From positions 1 through 12,715 of the forward strand of contig JAGNOY010000027.1 in the NCBI GenBank assembly GCA_017989935.1: 12,715 bases of DNA, in the 5' to 3' direction. A program made the position numbers and the translations under genes. Under the pieces are notes generated by a model, which ran no database searches, had not been told where the DNA came from, and worked only from the letters and a program-made list of their open reading frames with translations. Of this stretch, positions 1 to 7,002 are shown one piece after another (the first letter of the stretch is position 1; the number at the start of each line of letters is the position of its first letter). The stretch is from Chitinophagaceae bacterium. Its GTDB lineage: Bacteria; Bacteroidota; Bacteroidia; Chitinophagales; Chitinophagaceae.

Positions 1-886
1 TAGCTATGCTGTATGGTGTTTAATGAAAATCAAAAAATTAATTCAATGGGCCGATTTGATTGCAGCTATTTCATTTGAAGGATATGATGCTACGCTAGAA
101 CCTTTTACCTCAAACATTCATACTATCAGAAATCACGAAGGGCAAATTGAAGTGGCGAAAAACATGCTTCGTATTTTGCAAGGAAGTGAAATCGCACAAG
201 GTAAAAAAGATCAAGTACAGGACCCATATAGTTTTAGATGTATTCCTCAAGTGCATGGAGCTACAAGAGATGCGGTTGCCCATGTGGAGAAAATCGTGGT
301 GCAAGAAATTAACGCGGTTACTGATAATCCTCTGGTGTTTCCCGACGATGATATGATTTTAAGTGGAGGTAATTTTCATGGACAACCTTTAGCTATCAAT
401 TTAGATTACTTAGCCATAGCTGTTGCAGAACTCGCGAATATTTCCGAAAGAAGAACCTATTTGCTAATTAGTGGACAACGCAAGTTACCACCTTTTTTAA
501 TTAGCAGTGCTGGCCTAGATAGTGGACTAATGATTGCCCAATATACTGCGGCTTCTATTGTAAGCAAAAATAAACAGCTTTGTACACCCGCCAGTGTAGA
601 TAGTATTGTAAGCAGCAATGGACAAGAAGATCACGTAAGTATGGGAGCTAATGCAGCAACAAAACTATATGAAGTAGTGAAAAATACTGAAATGGTATTG
701 GGTATTGAATTAATGAATGCAACCCAAGCTTTAGAATTCCGTCGTCCAAGTAAATCTTCCAACATGATTGAAAATGTGTTGATGGCTTACCGAATGGTTG
801 TGCCCTTCTTAGAAAAAGATAGAATCATTCATGAGGATATGATGAAAAGTATTGAATTTATGAATGACTTCGATATAAACCTCTAA
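1..886 (+). CDS. hutH: Histidine ammonia-lyase, C-terminal part (5' end outside window)
   Basis: Histidine ammonia-lyase removes ammonia from L-histidine to give trans-urocanate, the first step of cytoplasmic histidine breakdown. The open frame runs from base 2 with no stop, so the gene starts upstream. About 294 residues are visible against a usual 500 or so; the Ala-Ser-Gly that forms the MIO cofactor is therefore outside the window. Visible family blocks are SYAVWCLMK at the very edge, QDPYSFRC, GGNFHGQP, TPASVDSI and QEDHVSMGANAATK. The Glu in QEDHVSM is the residue expected in histidine lyases; tyrosine and phenylalanine lyases have NQD at this place, including the Bacteroidota flexirubin-type TAL as I recall it. 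That favours HutH over TAL or PAL. The start codon is not visible; an internal ATG at 23 is not the start. The stop is followed after one base by the FeoA gene, suggesting co-transcription. Confidence 0.9.
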   Translation, partial: SYAVWCLMKIKKLIQWADLIAAISFEGYDATLEPFTSNIHTIRNHEGQIEVAKNMLRILQGSEIAQGKKDQVQDPYSFRCIPQVHGATRDAVAHVEKIVVQEINAVTDNPLVFPDDDMILSGGNFHGQPLAINLDYLAIAVAELANISERRTYLLISGQRKLPPFLISSAGLDSGLMIAQYTAASIVSKNKQLCTPASVDSIVSSNGQEDHVSMGANAATKLYEVVKNTEMVLGIELMNATQALEFRRPSKSSNMIENVLMAYRMVVPFLEKDRIIHEDMMKSIEFMNDFDINL

Positions 887-887
887 A

Positions 888-1121
888 ATGAAAATCGTTA
901 AACTAACAGAACTTGTATTCAAACAAAAAGCAATCATAAAAAGTTTTGGTGACTCTGAGCTATATGTGACTTTATTAGAAATGGGATGCATTCCTGAAGA
1001 AGAAATCTCTGTAGAACTTACTGCTCCCTTAGGCGATCCGATGGCCATTGAAGTTGCTGGTTATAGGTTAAGTTTGAGACGGAATGAAGCCGAACATATT
1101 TTAGTAGAAATTGCAGATTAG
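888..1121 (+). CDS. FeoA-domain protein (orphan, no feoB beside it)
   Basis: This 77-residue protein is a single FeoA domain, an SH3-like beta barrel. FeoA is a small cytoplasmic protein that usually works with the ferrous-iron transporter FeoB; the same fold occurs at the C terminus of DtxR-type regulators. Typical features are LLEMGCIPEEEI near residues 29-40, the APLGDP turn near 46-51, GYRLSLRRNEAEHI near 58-71, and a length matching the free-standing FeoA family. No feoB lies in the window. The gene sits one base after the hutH stop and one base before the start of the hydrolase, so it is almost certainly translated from one mRNA with them. The fold assignment is solid. A role in iron uptake is only inferred from the family and could be wrong for an orphan copy. 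Confidence 0.85.
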   Translation: MKIVKLTELVFKQKAIIKSFGDSELYVTLLEMGCIPEEEISVELTAPLGDPMAIEVAGYRLSLRRNEAEHILVEIAD

Positions 1122-1122
1122 A

Positions 1123-1779
1123 ATGATGCATGTTTATCTAATTCCTGGTTTAGGTGCTGACCAAACAATTTTCGGCAGATTAACGTGGCCAGATTCGGTT
1201 AAACTTCACTATTTGCATTGGATACAGCCACTTCAAGATGAAGCATTGAGTTTATATGCCAAACGACTCAGCGAACAAATTGATACTACACAGGAGTTTT
1301 GTATAGTGGGACTTTCATTTGGAGGCATCATGGTTACAGAACTCAATCGTTGGGTGAGTCCAAAGAAATCAATTATCATTTCAAGTATCTCAAATAGGCA
1401 AGAATTTTCAAGTGTGTTTAAACTGATACGTGCTTTTAACCTCTATCATTTATTTCCCTCACAAAAGCTAAGTTGGATTCAGCACTTTGTTTCCTTTGTT
1501 ATGGGTGCACATCCTCATGGATCTAAAAAACTCTTGAAAAAATATTTGGCTCACACAAATACTGATTACATACAATGGGCTGTGAGCAAAATTTGTACTT
1601 GGGAACAATCCACAAGGATTCCAAATCTAGTACATATCCAAGGCAGTCGAGACAAAATTTTTCCGGCTAAATATGTTCAAGCAGATTTTGTAATTGAAGG
1701 CGGTACACACATGATGGTGTATGATAAGGCAGGGCAAGTATCAACTTGTTTAGCAAAAATACTAGAGCCATTCATTTAA
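1123..1779 (+). CDS. Alpha/beta hydrolase-fold protein
   Basis: A 218-residue alpha/beta hydrolase, substrate unknown. The N terminus has the first strand and oxyanion-type turn LIPGLGADQTIF. The nucleophile elbow is GLSFGG with Ser65; the likely acid is Asp177 in GSRDKIFP and the base His196 in GGTHMM, so the triad looks complete. There is no signal peptide, so it is probably cytoplasmic. The start is the ATG at 1123, one base after the feoA stop; an in-frame TTG at 1111 would overlap feoA, and a second ATG at 1126 is equally possible. It is the last gene of the hutH-feoA run and ends one base from the convergent YkgJ-type gene. Nothing in the sequence ties it to histidine breakdown or iron; esterase or thioesterase activity is only a guess from the fold. 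Confidence 0.8.
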   Translation: MMHVYLIPGLGADQTIFGRLTWPDSVKLHYLHWIQPLQDEALSLYAKRLSEQIDTTQEFCIVGLSFGGIMVTELNRWVSPKKSIIISSISNRQEFSSVFKLIRAFNLYHLFPSQKLSWIQHFVSFVMGAHPHGSKKLLKKYLAHTNTDYIQWAVSKICTWEQSTRIPNLVHIQGSRDKIFPAKYVQADFVIEGGTHMMVYDKAGQVSTCLAKILEPFI

Positions 1780-1780
1780 A

Positions 1781-2296
1781 TTACCATTCAAATTTGGCCT
1801 CAATACTTTCTTGTAATTGAGTGACAAATTTCAAGGTTGCAGGACAATACTCAAGATTTTGTGTGTGTACATGCGTATAAGCAGCAAATGGTTTGCGCTT
1901 GAAATGTGGAAATTTTGCACAGTCTTCGGGCCTTATTTCATAAATGCTACATTTATTATCTTTCAAATTTAAAAACTGGCAAGGTTGAATTCGATTTACT
2001 TTATCTCCATTGTCTGGATCAGTAGAAAGCCATTTCGCATAAAAGTCTTTTTCGCTCATGCGAAAGTGCGTAGAAATTCTTTTTAAATCCGCTTTGGTGA
2101 AAGTGGGTGTCATCACTTTGCAACAATTAGCACAGGATAAACATTCTACTTCTTTCCAAGCCTTATCACTTGCATCATCAATGAAGCTATTGATACCTTC
2201 TACTGTTTTGTCATCGAACTTTTTAAGAAAAGCACTTAGCTTTTTCTTTCCCTTGGTGTAAGCTTGGTTGTGAGTAGTAAGTAGTTTTGTTGCCAT
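1781..2296 (-). CDS. YkgJ-family cysteine-cluster protein
   Basis: This 171-residue protein belongs to the YkgJ / Fe-S oxidoreductase-like family, annotated as putative zinc- or iron-chelating proteins whose biochemical role is not established. The diagnostic cysteines are present: Cys52, Cys55, Cys58 and Cys59 in CLSCANCC, Cys106 in QPCQFLN, Cys116 in NKCSIYEIRPEDC, Cys126 and Cys151. The segment IRPEDCAKFPH is typical of the family. The N-terminal 45 residues are lysine-rich and likely helical. No signal peptide is seen, so it is probably cytoplasmic. It is a single-gene unit, convergent with the hydrolase and divergent from the dioxygenase gene, with its own TATATTTG promoter box just upstream. 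Confidence 0.85.
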   Translation of the reverse strand: MATKLLTTHNQAYTKGKKKLSAFLKKFDDKTVEGINSFIDDASDKAWKEVECLSCANCCKVMTPTFTKADLKRISTHFRMSEKDFYAKWLSTDPDNGDKVNRIQPCQFLNLKDNKCSIYEIRPEDCAKFPHFKRKPFAAYTHVHTQNLEYCPATLKFVTQLQESIEAKFEW

Positions 2297-2315
2297 TTGA
2301 AAAGTATTTCGTAGG

Positions 2316-2323
2316 CAAATATA
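2316..2323 (-). promoter_or_regulatory. Bacteroidota -7 box for the YkgJ-type gene
   Basis: Read on the minus strand the bases are TATATTTG, an exact match to the Bacteroidota -7 consensus TAnnTTTG. It ends 19 bases upstream of the ATG at 2296, leaving a leader of roughly 10-15 bases. No clear TTG -33 element is seen at the right distance. Confidence 0.5.
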
Positions 2324-2347
2324 AGTTGGGCTTTTTTAACATCATAA

Positions 2348-2382
2348 AAAATGAATTGCATTCAAAATCATGGATTCATTTT
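2348..2382. repeat. Imperfectly nested inverted repeats in a divergent spacer
   Basis: AAAATGAAT (2348-2356) and ATTCATTTT (2374-2382) form a perfect 9-bp inverted repeat with a 17-base loop. Within it, TGAAT/ATTCA (2352-2364) and TCAAAAT/ATTTTGA (2362-2384) can form alternative stems. It lies in the 205-bp spacer between the divergent YkgJ-type gene and the dioxygenase gene, so it could be an operator. All stems are AT-rich, and such repeats arise easily by chance in this composition. I see no small gene in the spacer and no convincing -7 box for the dioxygenase gene. Confidence 0.3.
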
Positions 2383-2501
2383 GAGTGTTGAGATTGAACA
2401 AATGAAGCACATGCCTAATTGAATTTATCTTAAAATATTCAACAGTTTATTTGCCTGTTAAGGTTTAATTTTACCTGAAGTTTATTCAAGTAGAAACCCC
2501 C

Positions 2502-3392
2502 ATGAATAGAAAACAATTTCTTCAATCTCTTTCTATATTACCCTTAACAGCAGCAGCTATGAAATTAAAAGAATTAAATAAATTAGCTGACGCATTACCT
2601 GAAACGAATCAAATGCCGGTATTGTTTTTAGGTCATGGAAGTCCAATGAATGCGATTGAGGAAAATGAATTTGTTTCTGGATTCAGACAAGTAGGCAAAA
2701 CAATTCAAAAGCCTCAAGCGATTCTATGTATTTCAGCGCACTGGGAAACTAAAGGAACCTTTGTAACTGCTATGAATAATCCGCGCACTATTCACGACTT
2801 TGGGGGATTTCCAAAGGCACTGTTTGATGTTCAATACCCAGCACCTGGAAGCCCAGATTTAGCCAAGGAGACAACCTTGTTGGTTAAAACAACTCAGGTG
2901 GGTCTTGATGAAAAGTGGGGCCTTGATCATGGAGCATGGAGTGTGATAAAGCATTTATATCCATTAGCCGATGTGCCGGTAATACAACTAAGTTTAGATT
3001 ATACACAAGGGGCACAATATCACTACGATTTGGCAATGGAATTAGCTGCGTTAAGAAAAAAAGGCATATTGATTATTGGAAGTGGTAATATGGTTCATAA
3101 TTTAAGTATGATTGCTTGGGATAAACTCCATGAAGCTGAATATGGTTTTGATTGGGCCATAGAAGCAAGTGAAAAAATGAAAAAGTATATTTTGACGAAT
3201 AATCATCAAGGATTAATTCAATTTAAATCGCAAGGAAGGGCTTTTGATTTGGCCATACCAAGCCCTGAGCATTATTTGCCATTGCTTTACGCTTTAGCCT
3301 TGAAGGAAGACCATGAAAAAGTGAGTCTGTTTAATGATAAAGCCATTGCTGGTTCACTCACCATGACATCGTTGAAAATTGAAACAATTTAA
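2502..3392 (+). CDS. LigB/DODA-type extradiol ring-cleavage dioxygenase (YgiD-like)
   Basis: A 296-residue class III extradiol dioxygenase of the 4,5-DOPA dioxygenase type, a family that opens catechol rings using a metal ion; E. coli YgiD is the closest well-known relative. The four metal-binding histidines of YgiD (22, 57, 177, 234) have counterparts at nearly constant offset: His45 in GHGSPM, His80 in SAHW, His199 in GNMVHN and His256 in PEHYLPL. Other family marks are HDFGGFP near 98-104 and LDHGAWS near 141-147. The first 25 residues, MNRKQFLQSLSILPLTAAA, resemble the Tat-type leaders common on Bacteroidota proteins but lack the twin arginines and are only weakly hydrophobic, so export is doubtful. 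The natural substrate cannot be told from sequence. It appears to be a single-gene unit. Confidence 0.88.
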   Translation: MNRKQFLQSLSILPLTAAAMKLKELNKLADALPETNQMPVLFLGHGSPMNAIEENEFVSGFRQVGKTIQKPQAILCISAHWETKGTFVTAMNNPRTIHDFGGFPKALFDVQYPAPGSPDLAKETTLLVKTTQVGLDEKWGLDHGAWSVIKHLYPLADVPVIQLSLDYTQGAQYHYDLAMELAALRKKGILIIGSGNMVHNLSMIAWDKLHEAEYGFDWAIEASEKMKKYILTNNHQGLIQFKSQGRAFDLAIPSPEHYLPLLYALALKEDHEKVSLFNDKAIAGSLTMTSLKIETI

Positions 3393-3411
3393 TTGAAACA
3401 GTATTTGTTTT

Positions 3412-3540
3412 GAAGTAGCCTCTGTGGCAACGATAGAACGGATACCCCGAATTCCGAGAGGCTTCACGAAATAAAATTTAGCTTGCTGCTTTATAGCCGA
3501 TTCGGAAGAGGCGTATGAGTGATAGCGTGTCCGCCACCCA
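3412..3540. repeat. Structured repeat-like intergenic element
   Basis: This part of the 237-bp spacer between the dioxygenase gene and the SPOUT gene is more GC-rich and more structured than its surroundings. GCCTCT at 3418-3423 can pair with AGAGGC at 3457-3462 (stem extended by GAAG/CTTC across a 2-base bulge) or with AGAGGC at 3507-3512. CCGAAT at 3447-3452 can pair with ATTCGG at 3500-3505. ATTCCGAGAGGC (3451-3462) and ATTCGGAAGAGGC (3500-3512) form an imperfect direct repeat. It also contains GATAGAACGGAT (3432-3443) and GATAGCGTGTCCGCC, which resemble the half-sites of the element at 12361-12446. A minus-strand reading frame across it (3354-3554) has no recognisable protein and is not called. 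A dispersed palindromic repeat or a folded 3' UTR are both possible. Confidence 0.45.
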
Positions 3541-3614
3541 AAAAATTTTATCACTTATTGAGTTTATACTTTACTCATGAATGTTGGAATGCGACTTAAC
3601 AAGAATAAATTCTA

Positions 3615-3622
3615 TAACTTTG
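3615..3622 (+). promoter_or_regulatory. -7 box for the SPOUT methyltransferase gene
   Basis: TAACTTTG matches TAnnTTTG exactly. Only seven bases separate it from the ATG at 3630, so transcription would begin at or within a few bases of the start codon (3630, or the adjacent ATG at 3633). No TTG is seen at the expected -33 distance. Confidence 0.4.
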
Positions 3623-3629
3623 TTTCTTT

Positions 3630-4160
3630 ATGATGGAGAAAAAAACAATGGTTGAATTAAACCGCAAAAGCCAACTTGAATATCAAGAAGCTGTAAAAAT
3701 ACCATTGAAAGTAGTATTAGATGAGGTCCGAAGTATGCACAATGTAGGCTCAGTATTTAGAACAGCTGATAGCTTTTTACTAGAGGGAATCTATTTATGT
3801 GGATTTACACCACAACCTCCCCATCGCGATATACAGAAAACAGCGCTAGGAGCCACGGAAACAGTTCCTTGGAAGCATTACGCCACAACCATAGAAGCAC
3901 TTCAATCACTCAAAGCCGAGGGCTATGTATTATTAGCTATAGAGCAGGCACATGGAAGTGTTATGCTGCAACATGTTGAATTGGATTTAACTAAAAAATA
4001 TGCCCTTGTATTTGGTAATGAAGTGTACGGCGTGCAACAAGAAGTAATCGCTCAATGTGATCACGTGATAGAAATTCCACAGCTTGGAAGTAAACATTCA
4101 TTGAATATTTCGGTAAGTGCAGGTATTGTGATTTGGGAGTTAGCGAAAAGATTTTTATAG
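3630..4160 (+). CDS. SPOUT (TrmH/SpoU) family RNA methyltransferase
   Basis: A 176-residue SPOUT-class methyltransferase, which transfers a methyl group from S-adenosylmethionine to the 2'-O of ribose in tRNA or rRNA. Family motif 1 is seen as VRSMHNVGSVFRTAD near residues 33-47, motif 2 as LVFGNEVYGV near 131-140, and motif 3 as SLNISVSAGIVIWE near 157-170; motifs 2 and 3 form the trefoil knot that binds SAM. The short length and lack of an N-terminal RNA-binding domain match the compact TrmH-like proteins of Bacteroidota. The exact target nucleotide cannot be predicted. The first codons are ATGATG; either may be used, and a later ATG at 3648 is also possible. The L,D-transpeptidase gene follows on the same strand. 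Confidence 0.88.
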   Translation: MMEKKTMVELNRKSQLEYQEAVKIPLKVVLDEVRSMHNVGSVFRTADSFLLEGIYLCGFTPQPPHRDIQKTALGATETVPWKHYATTIEALQSLKAEGYVLLAIEQAHGSVMLQHVELDLTKKYALVFGNEVYGVQQEVIAQCDHVIEIPQLGSKHSLNISVSAGIVIWELAKRFL

Positions 4161-4236
4161 TGCTTATTTTATTGGCAATCACTAAAGTATGATTAAATTC
4201 GTTGGCAAAATGTACAGTAGGTTGAATTTTATAGGC

Positions 4237-4989
4237 ATGAAAATTTATTTATTGTTGGTTATGATTTTTATTTCGAATCTGATGCACGCTCAAACTAGGC
4301 AAGCGGATTCGTTACGTATAAAACAAGCCAATTATTTAGAATCACTTAAAGAACAAGACAGAAAAGCACGAGAAGCTGCTGCAATGAAAGAAAGTAAAAA
4401 AGGGGCTACTGTGGTTACCTATGATAGTAAAGGGAATAAGGTAGAAACTAGTTCGGTGACAAAAAAAGGAGAAAAGGTTACCACTGTGGTGATTTCCAAG
4501 CCACCTGTATTAAACCGAAAATTTAGTCTAGATACCATTATCACAGATTCAATTAGTCTGAAAGTATTTAAGTCGAAAAATAGATTACAGGTCTATCATA
4601 AAGGTAAAATACTGACTGCTTATAAATGTGTATTTGGTCCTTATCATCTGTTACAAAAACAACAAGAAGGTGATAGAAGAACACCCGAAGGTGTATTCAC
4701 GATATTAAGTATGAAGGATCATGATAAATGGGATAAATTTATGCTACTCGATTATCCTAATGAAGAGTCTCAACGATTGTTCGAAGAGAATAAAGCTAAA
4801 GGGCTTATTCCAAGCCATGCAAGAATAGGTGGCTTGGTCGGAATTCATGGAATTTGGCCCAACGGAGATAACGTCATTGATTTGAAACATAATTGGACAG
4901 ATGGCTGTGTTTCTTTAAAAAATAAGGATGTAGAAGAATTAGCCACCTTAATTAAACCAGGGGTTACTCAAATATTGATTGTAAAATAA
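4237..4989 (+). CDS. Secreted L,D-transpeptidase (YkuD domain)
   Basis: L,D-transpeptidases act outside the inner membrane, making 3-3 cross-links in peptidoglycan or attaching proteins to it through a catalytic cysteine. The chosen start at 4237 gives 250 residues beginning with a clean signal peptide, MKIYLLLVMIFISNLMHA, probably cleaved before Gln19. An in-frame ATG at 4189 would add 16 residues ahead of the signal and seems less likely. After a charged Lys/Glu-rich and Val/Thr-rich linker, the YkuD domain covers about residues 96-250. It has GDRRTPEGVFTI, GIHGIW with His204, and the active-site block WTDGCVSL with Cys224, 20 residues after the histidine. The family more often has S-x-GC-[IV]-R; here Ser replaces the Arg. 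It ends four bases from the convergent nucleotidyltransferase gene. Confidence 0.87.
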   Translation: MKIYLLLVMIFISNLMHAQTRQADSLRIKQANYLESLKEQDRKAREAAAMKESKKGATVVTYDSKGNKVETSSVTKKGEKVTTVVISKPPVLNRKFSLDTIITDSISLKVFKSKNRLQVYHKGKILTAYKCVFGPYHLLQKQQEGDRRTPEGVFTILSMKDHDKWDKFMLLDYPNEESQRLFEENKAKGLIPSHARIGGLVGIHGIWPNGDNVIDLKHNWTDGCVSLKNKDVEELATLIKPGVTQILIVK

Positions 4990-4993
4990 AAGT

Positions 4994-5710
4994 TTATTCG
5001 AAGATTTTTTCAGCTTGAATAATGCTTTCTGGTTTACCTACATCAATGAATTTTGCACCACTGTGATCGAAGGCTTTAATGGGATGCTTTAATGATAATT
5101 CTAGGTAAACATCTACCATGGAGAACTTTCCTTCTTTATTGATTTGTGTAAAAATTCTTGGGTCAATCATGTGTAATCCGCTAAAGGCAAATTCATAGAG
5201 TGGGAATTCTTTACGACTGATTTTTTCCTCTTCGGTGTTTTTGTTTCTCCAACCACATAATTCTTGATTCTTGTTGAATAAAAAACATCGAGAGCTATTT
5301 CGCTGGCTGACTGCCAACGTAGCTAATGGTTTATGTTGAGCGTGAAAAGCAAGCATTTGATCAAGCGGCAAGTCTGTAAGTATATCAACATTCATCAATA
5401 CAAAGGGTTGATTGTCATTAAAAAACCAAGCAGCTTTTTTAAGTCCTCCTCCCGTTTCTAACACTTCACTGCTTTCGTCAGAAATTTGAATACGAATTCC
5501 ATCTTTCGGATATTGTTGAATAAAAGATTGAATTTGATCCGCAAAATGATGCACATTGATGATAAAATCATTTATACCATAAGACTTGAGATATTCTATA
5601 TTTCTTTGTAGAATGGTTTTATGATTTACAACAGCCAAGGCTTTAGGATGATTGTCTGTAAATGGTTTAAGTCTTGTTCCTAAACCTGCTGCTAAGATCA
5701 TGGCCTTCAT
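4994..5710 (-). CDS. Sugar-1-phosphate nucleotidyltransferase (MurU/HddC-like)
   Basis: A 238-residue nucleotidyltransferase of the RmlA/GlmU-type superfamily, joining an NTP to a sugar-1-phosphate with release of pyrophosphate. Visible features are the N-terminal nucleotide loop MILAAGLGTRL (residues 4-14), Lys23 in HPKAL, ETGGGLKKA (85-93), the metal-binding Asp109 in NVD, and a second candidate metal ligand Asp223 in FIDVGKPE. There is no left-handed beta-helix acyltransferase tail. Length and motifs resemble MurU (N-acetylmuramate-1-phosphate uridylyltransferase of cell-wall recycling) and HddC (heptose-1-phosphate guanylyltransferase). I cannot separate these. No AmgK-type kinase is nearby, which would have supported MurU. 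It is the last gene of the operon, starting one base after the CorC-like stop codon. Confidence 0.82.
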   Translation of the reverse strand: MKAMILAAGLGTRLKPFTDNHPKALAVVNHKTILQRNIEYLKSYGINDFIINVHHFADQIQSFIQQYPKDGIRIQISDESSEVLETGGGLKKAAWFFNDNQPFVLMNVDILTDLPLDQMLAFHAQHKPLATLAVSQRNSSRCFLFNKNQELCGWRNKNTEEEKISRKEFPLYEFAFSGLHMIDPRIFTQINKEGKFSMVDVYLELSLKHPIKAFDHSGAKFIDVGKPESIIQAEKIFE

Positions 5711-5711
5711 A

Positions 5712-6980
5712 TTACTTACTCTTTTTAGGCTGAAGTGATTTTACCTTGACAGTTTCTATTCGTGTATCAGAAACTAATAGCATAGTAAATTCATAATTTC
5801 CAAGTATGATTCTTTCTTTTTGTGTTGGGATAGATTCATGATTAGCAATAATATAACCCGAGATGGTTTCAGCGTCTTGATCAGGCAAGTCTAATCCATA
5901 TTTTTCATTGATGTAATCTATTTCAAGTCTGCCAGAGAATATATATTCATTGGCAGCAAGTTGTTTGTCTACATACTCTTCCTCATCATATTCGTCATGA
6001 ATTTCTCCAAATATCTCTTCAAGCACATCTTCCATAGTTACTATACCTGCAGTGCCTCCAAACTCATCAATGACCCAAGCTATACTTTTTCTTTCTTTGG
6101 TAAAACGATTCAACAGGTCCAACGCATTCATGGCTTCTGGTACAGCAGGGATGCTATGCAATACTGTCTGAATGTCTTGCGGTTTTTTTAATGCATCGAT
6201 ATGATGTAGATAGCCGACTATATTATCGATTGAATCTTGGTATACAATAATTTTTGAACGTTTTGTTTCTATAAAAATTTTCCTTACTTCCTCCATACTG
6301 GTCAGCATATTGATGGCTTCGATTTCATTTCGCGGAATTAAACATTCTCTAATTTTTATTTGAGAAAGATACAAAGCATTTTCAAATAATTCTGTATTTA
6401 CATCTTGTGATTCACTGTCTTGTCCTGTGCGCATTTGTTTTACAAATTGTTCTAAATCTATTCTAGAATAAATTGTTTTTTCTTCTGTAATTCGCACATT
6501 AAACAAATACTTTAAAATGAATTCAGAAATCTGTACAAAGAGTTTTGCAATTGGATAAAGCAAATAATAGCAAATTTGTATGGGTACTGTCAGAAAGGTT
6601 AAGGTAGATTCTGGTTTAGATCTAAAAATTGCTTTTGGGATAAATTCACCTATGATTAATACAATTAGGGTAGCAATAATTGTATCAAGAAAAAGCCTCA
6701 AATAGGCATTATGTAATTGAATCAAATCGAAAAATACATCAGTTACTTCGGTCATTAGTAAGCCATACAATACTAAAAAGATATTAATTCCTACAAGGCT
6801 AGTTCCAATGAAGGTTGCAGGGTTCTCCATAAATCTAGATAGCACCTTTCCTGCATAGGAGCCTTGTTTGCGTTTAAGTTCGATATTGAGTTTATTGGCA
6901 CTGACAAAGGCAATTTCAATACCAGCAAAAAAGCCAATAAACACTAAACAAATTAGGATATAAACAACTGTTGTTAACAT
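5712..6980 (-). CDS. CNNM/CorC (HlyC/CorC) family membrane protein with CBS pair
   Basis: A 422-residue integral membrane protein of the CNNM/CorC family, linked to Mg2+ (and Co2+) transport; in Bacteroidota one paralogue, GldE, is associated with gliding. The N-terminal DUF21 domain (about 1-180) has an N-terminal helix with FFAGIEIAFVSANK, a second hydrophobic stretch around VGINIFLVLYGLLM, a third ending in IGEFIPKAIF, and a fourth hydrophobic region. A CBS pair follows (about 195-320, including LIPRNEIEAI and IAWVIDEFGGTAGIV), then an acidic linker and a C-terminal CorC_HlyC domain. The ATG at 6980 was chosen because it begins just before the first membrane helix and lies 22 bases after the gmk stop; an in-frame ATG at 7043 would overlap gmk by 41 bases with a lysine-rich leader. 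There is no gldD or other gliding gene here to support GldE. Confidence 0.87.
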   Translation of the reverse strand: MLTTVVYILICLVFIGFFAGIEIAFVSANKLNIELKRKQGSYAGKVLSRFMENPATFIGTSLVGINIFLVLYGLLMTEVTDVFFDLIQLHNAYLRLFLDTIIATLIVLIIGEFIPKAIFRSKPESTLTFLTVPIQICYYLLYPIAKLFVQISEFILKYLFNVRITEEKTIYSRIDLEQFVKQMRTGQDSESQDVNTELFENALYLSQIKIRECLIPRNEIEAINMLTSMEEVRKIFIETKRSKIIVYQDSIDNIVGYLHHIDALKKPQDIQTVLHSIPAVPEAMNALDLLNRFTKERKSIAWVIDEFGGTAGIVTMEDVLEEIFGEIHDEYDEEEYVDKQLAANEYIFSGRLEIDYINEKYGLDLPDQDAETISGYIIANHESIPTQKERIILGNYEFTMLLVSDTRIETVKVKSLQPKKSK

Positions 6981-7002
6981 GAGATGATATTGTGGTGTTG
7001 AT

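Noticed and set aside
1..886. Tyrosine ammonia-lyase of a flexirubin or aryl-polyene cluster
   Set aside because: The QEDHVSM block with Glu is of the histidine lyase type, and no polyene biosynthesis genes follow.
2440..2475. Promoter for the dioxygenase gene
   Set aside because: Several TA- and TTTG-containing stretches exist, but none has the TAnnTTTG spacing together with a -33 element.
3354..3554. Minus-strand reading frame of 66 codons across the spacer after the dioxygenase gene
   Set aside because: It runs through the structured repeat-like element and the dioxygenase 3' end, has no recognisable domain and no promoter; judged a by-product of the element.
5712..6980. Naming the CNNM/CorC protein GldE (gliding motility)
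   Set aside because: No gldD, ssb or mutY neighbour is present, and sequence alone does not separate GldE from other CorC-like paralogues.
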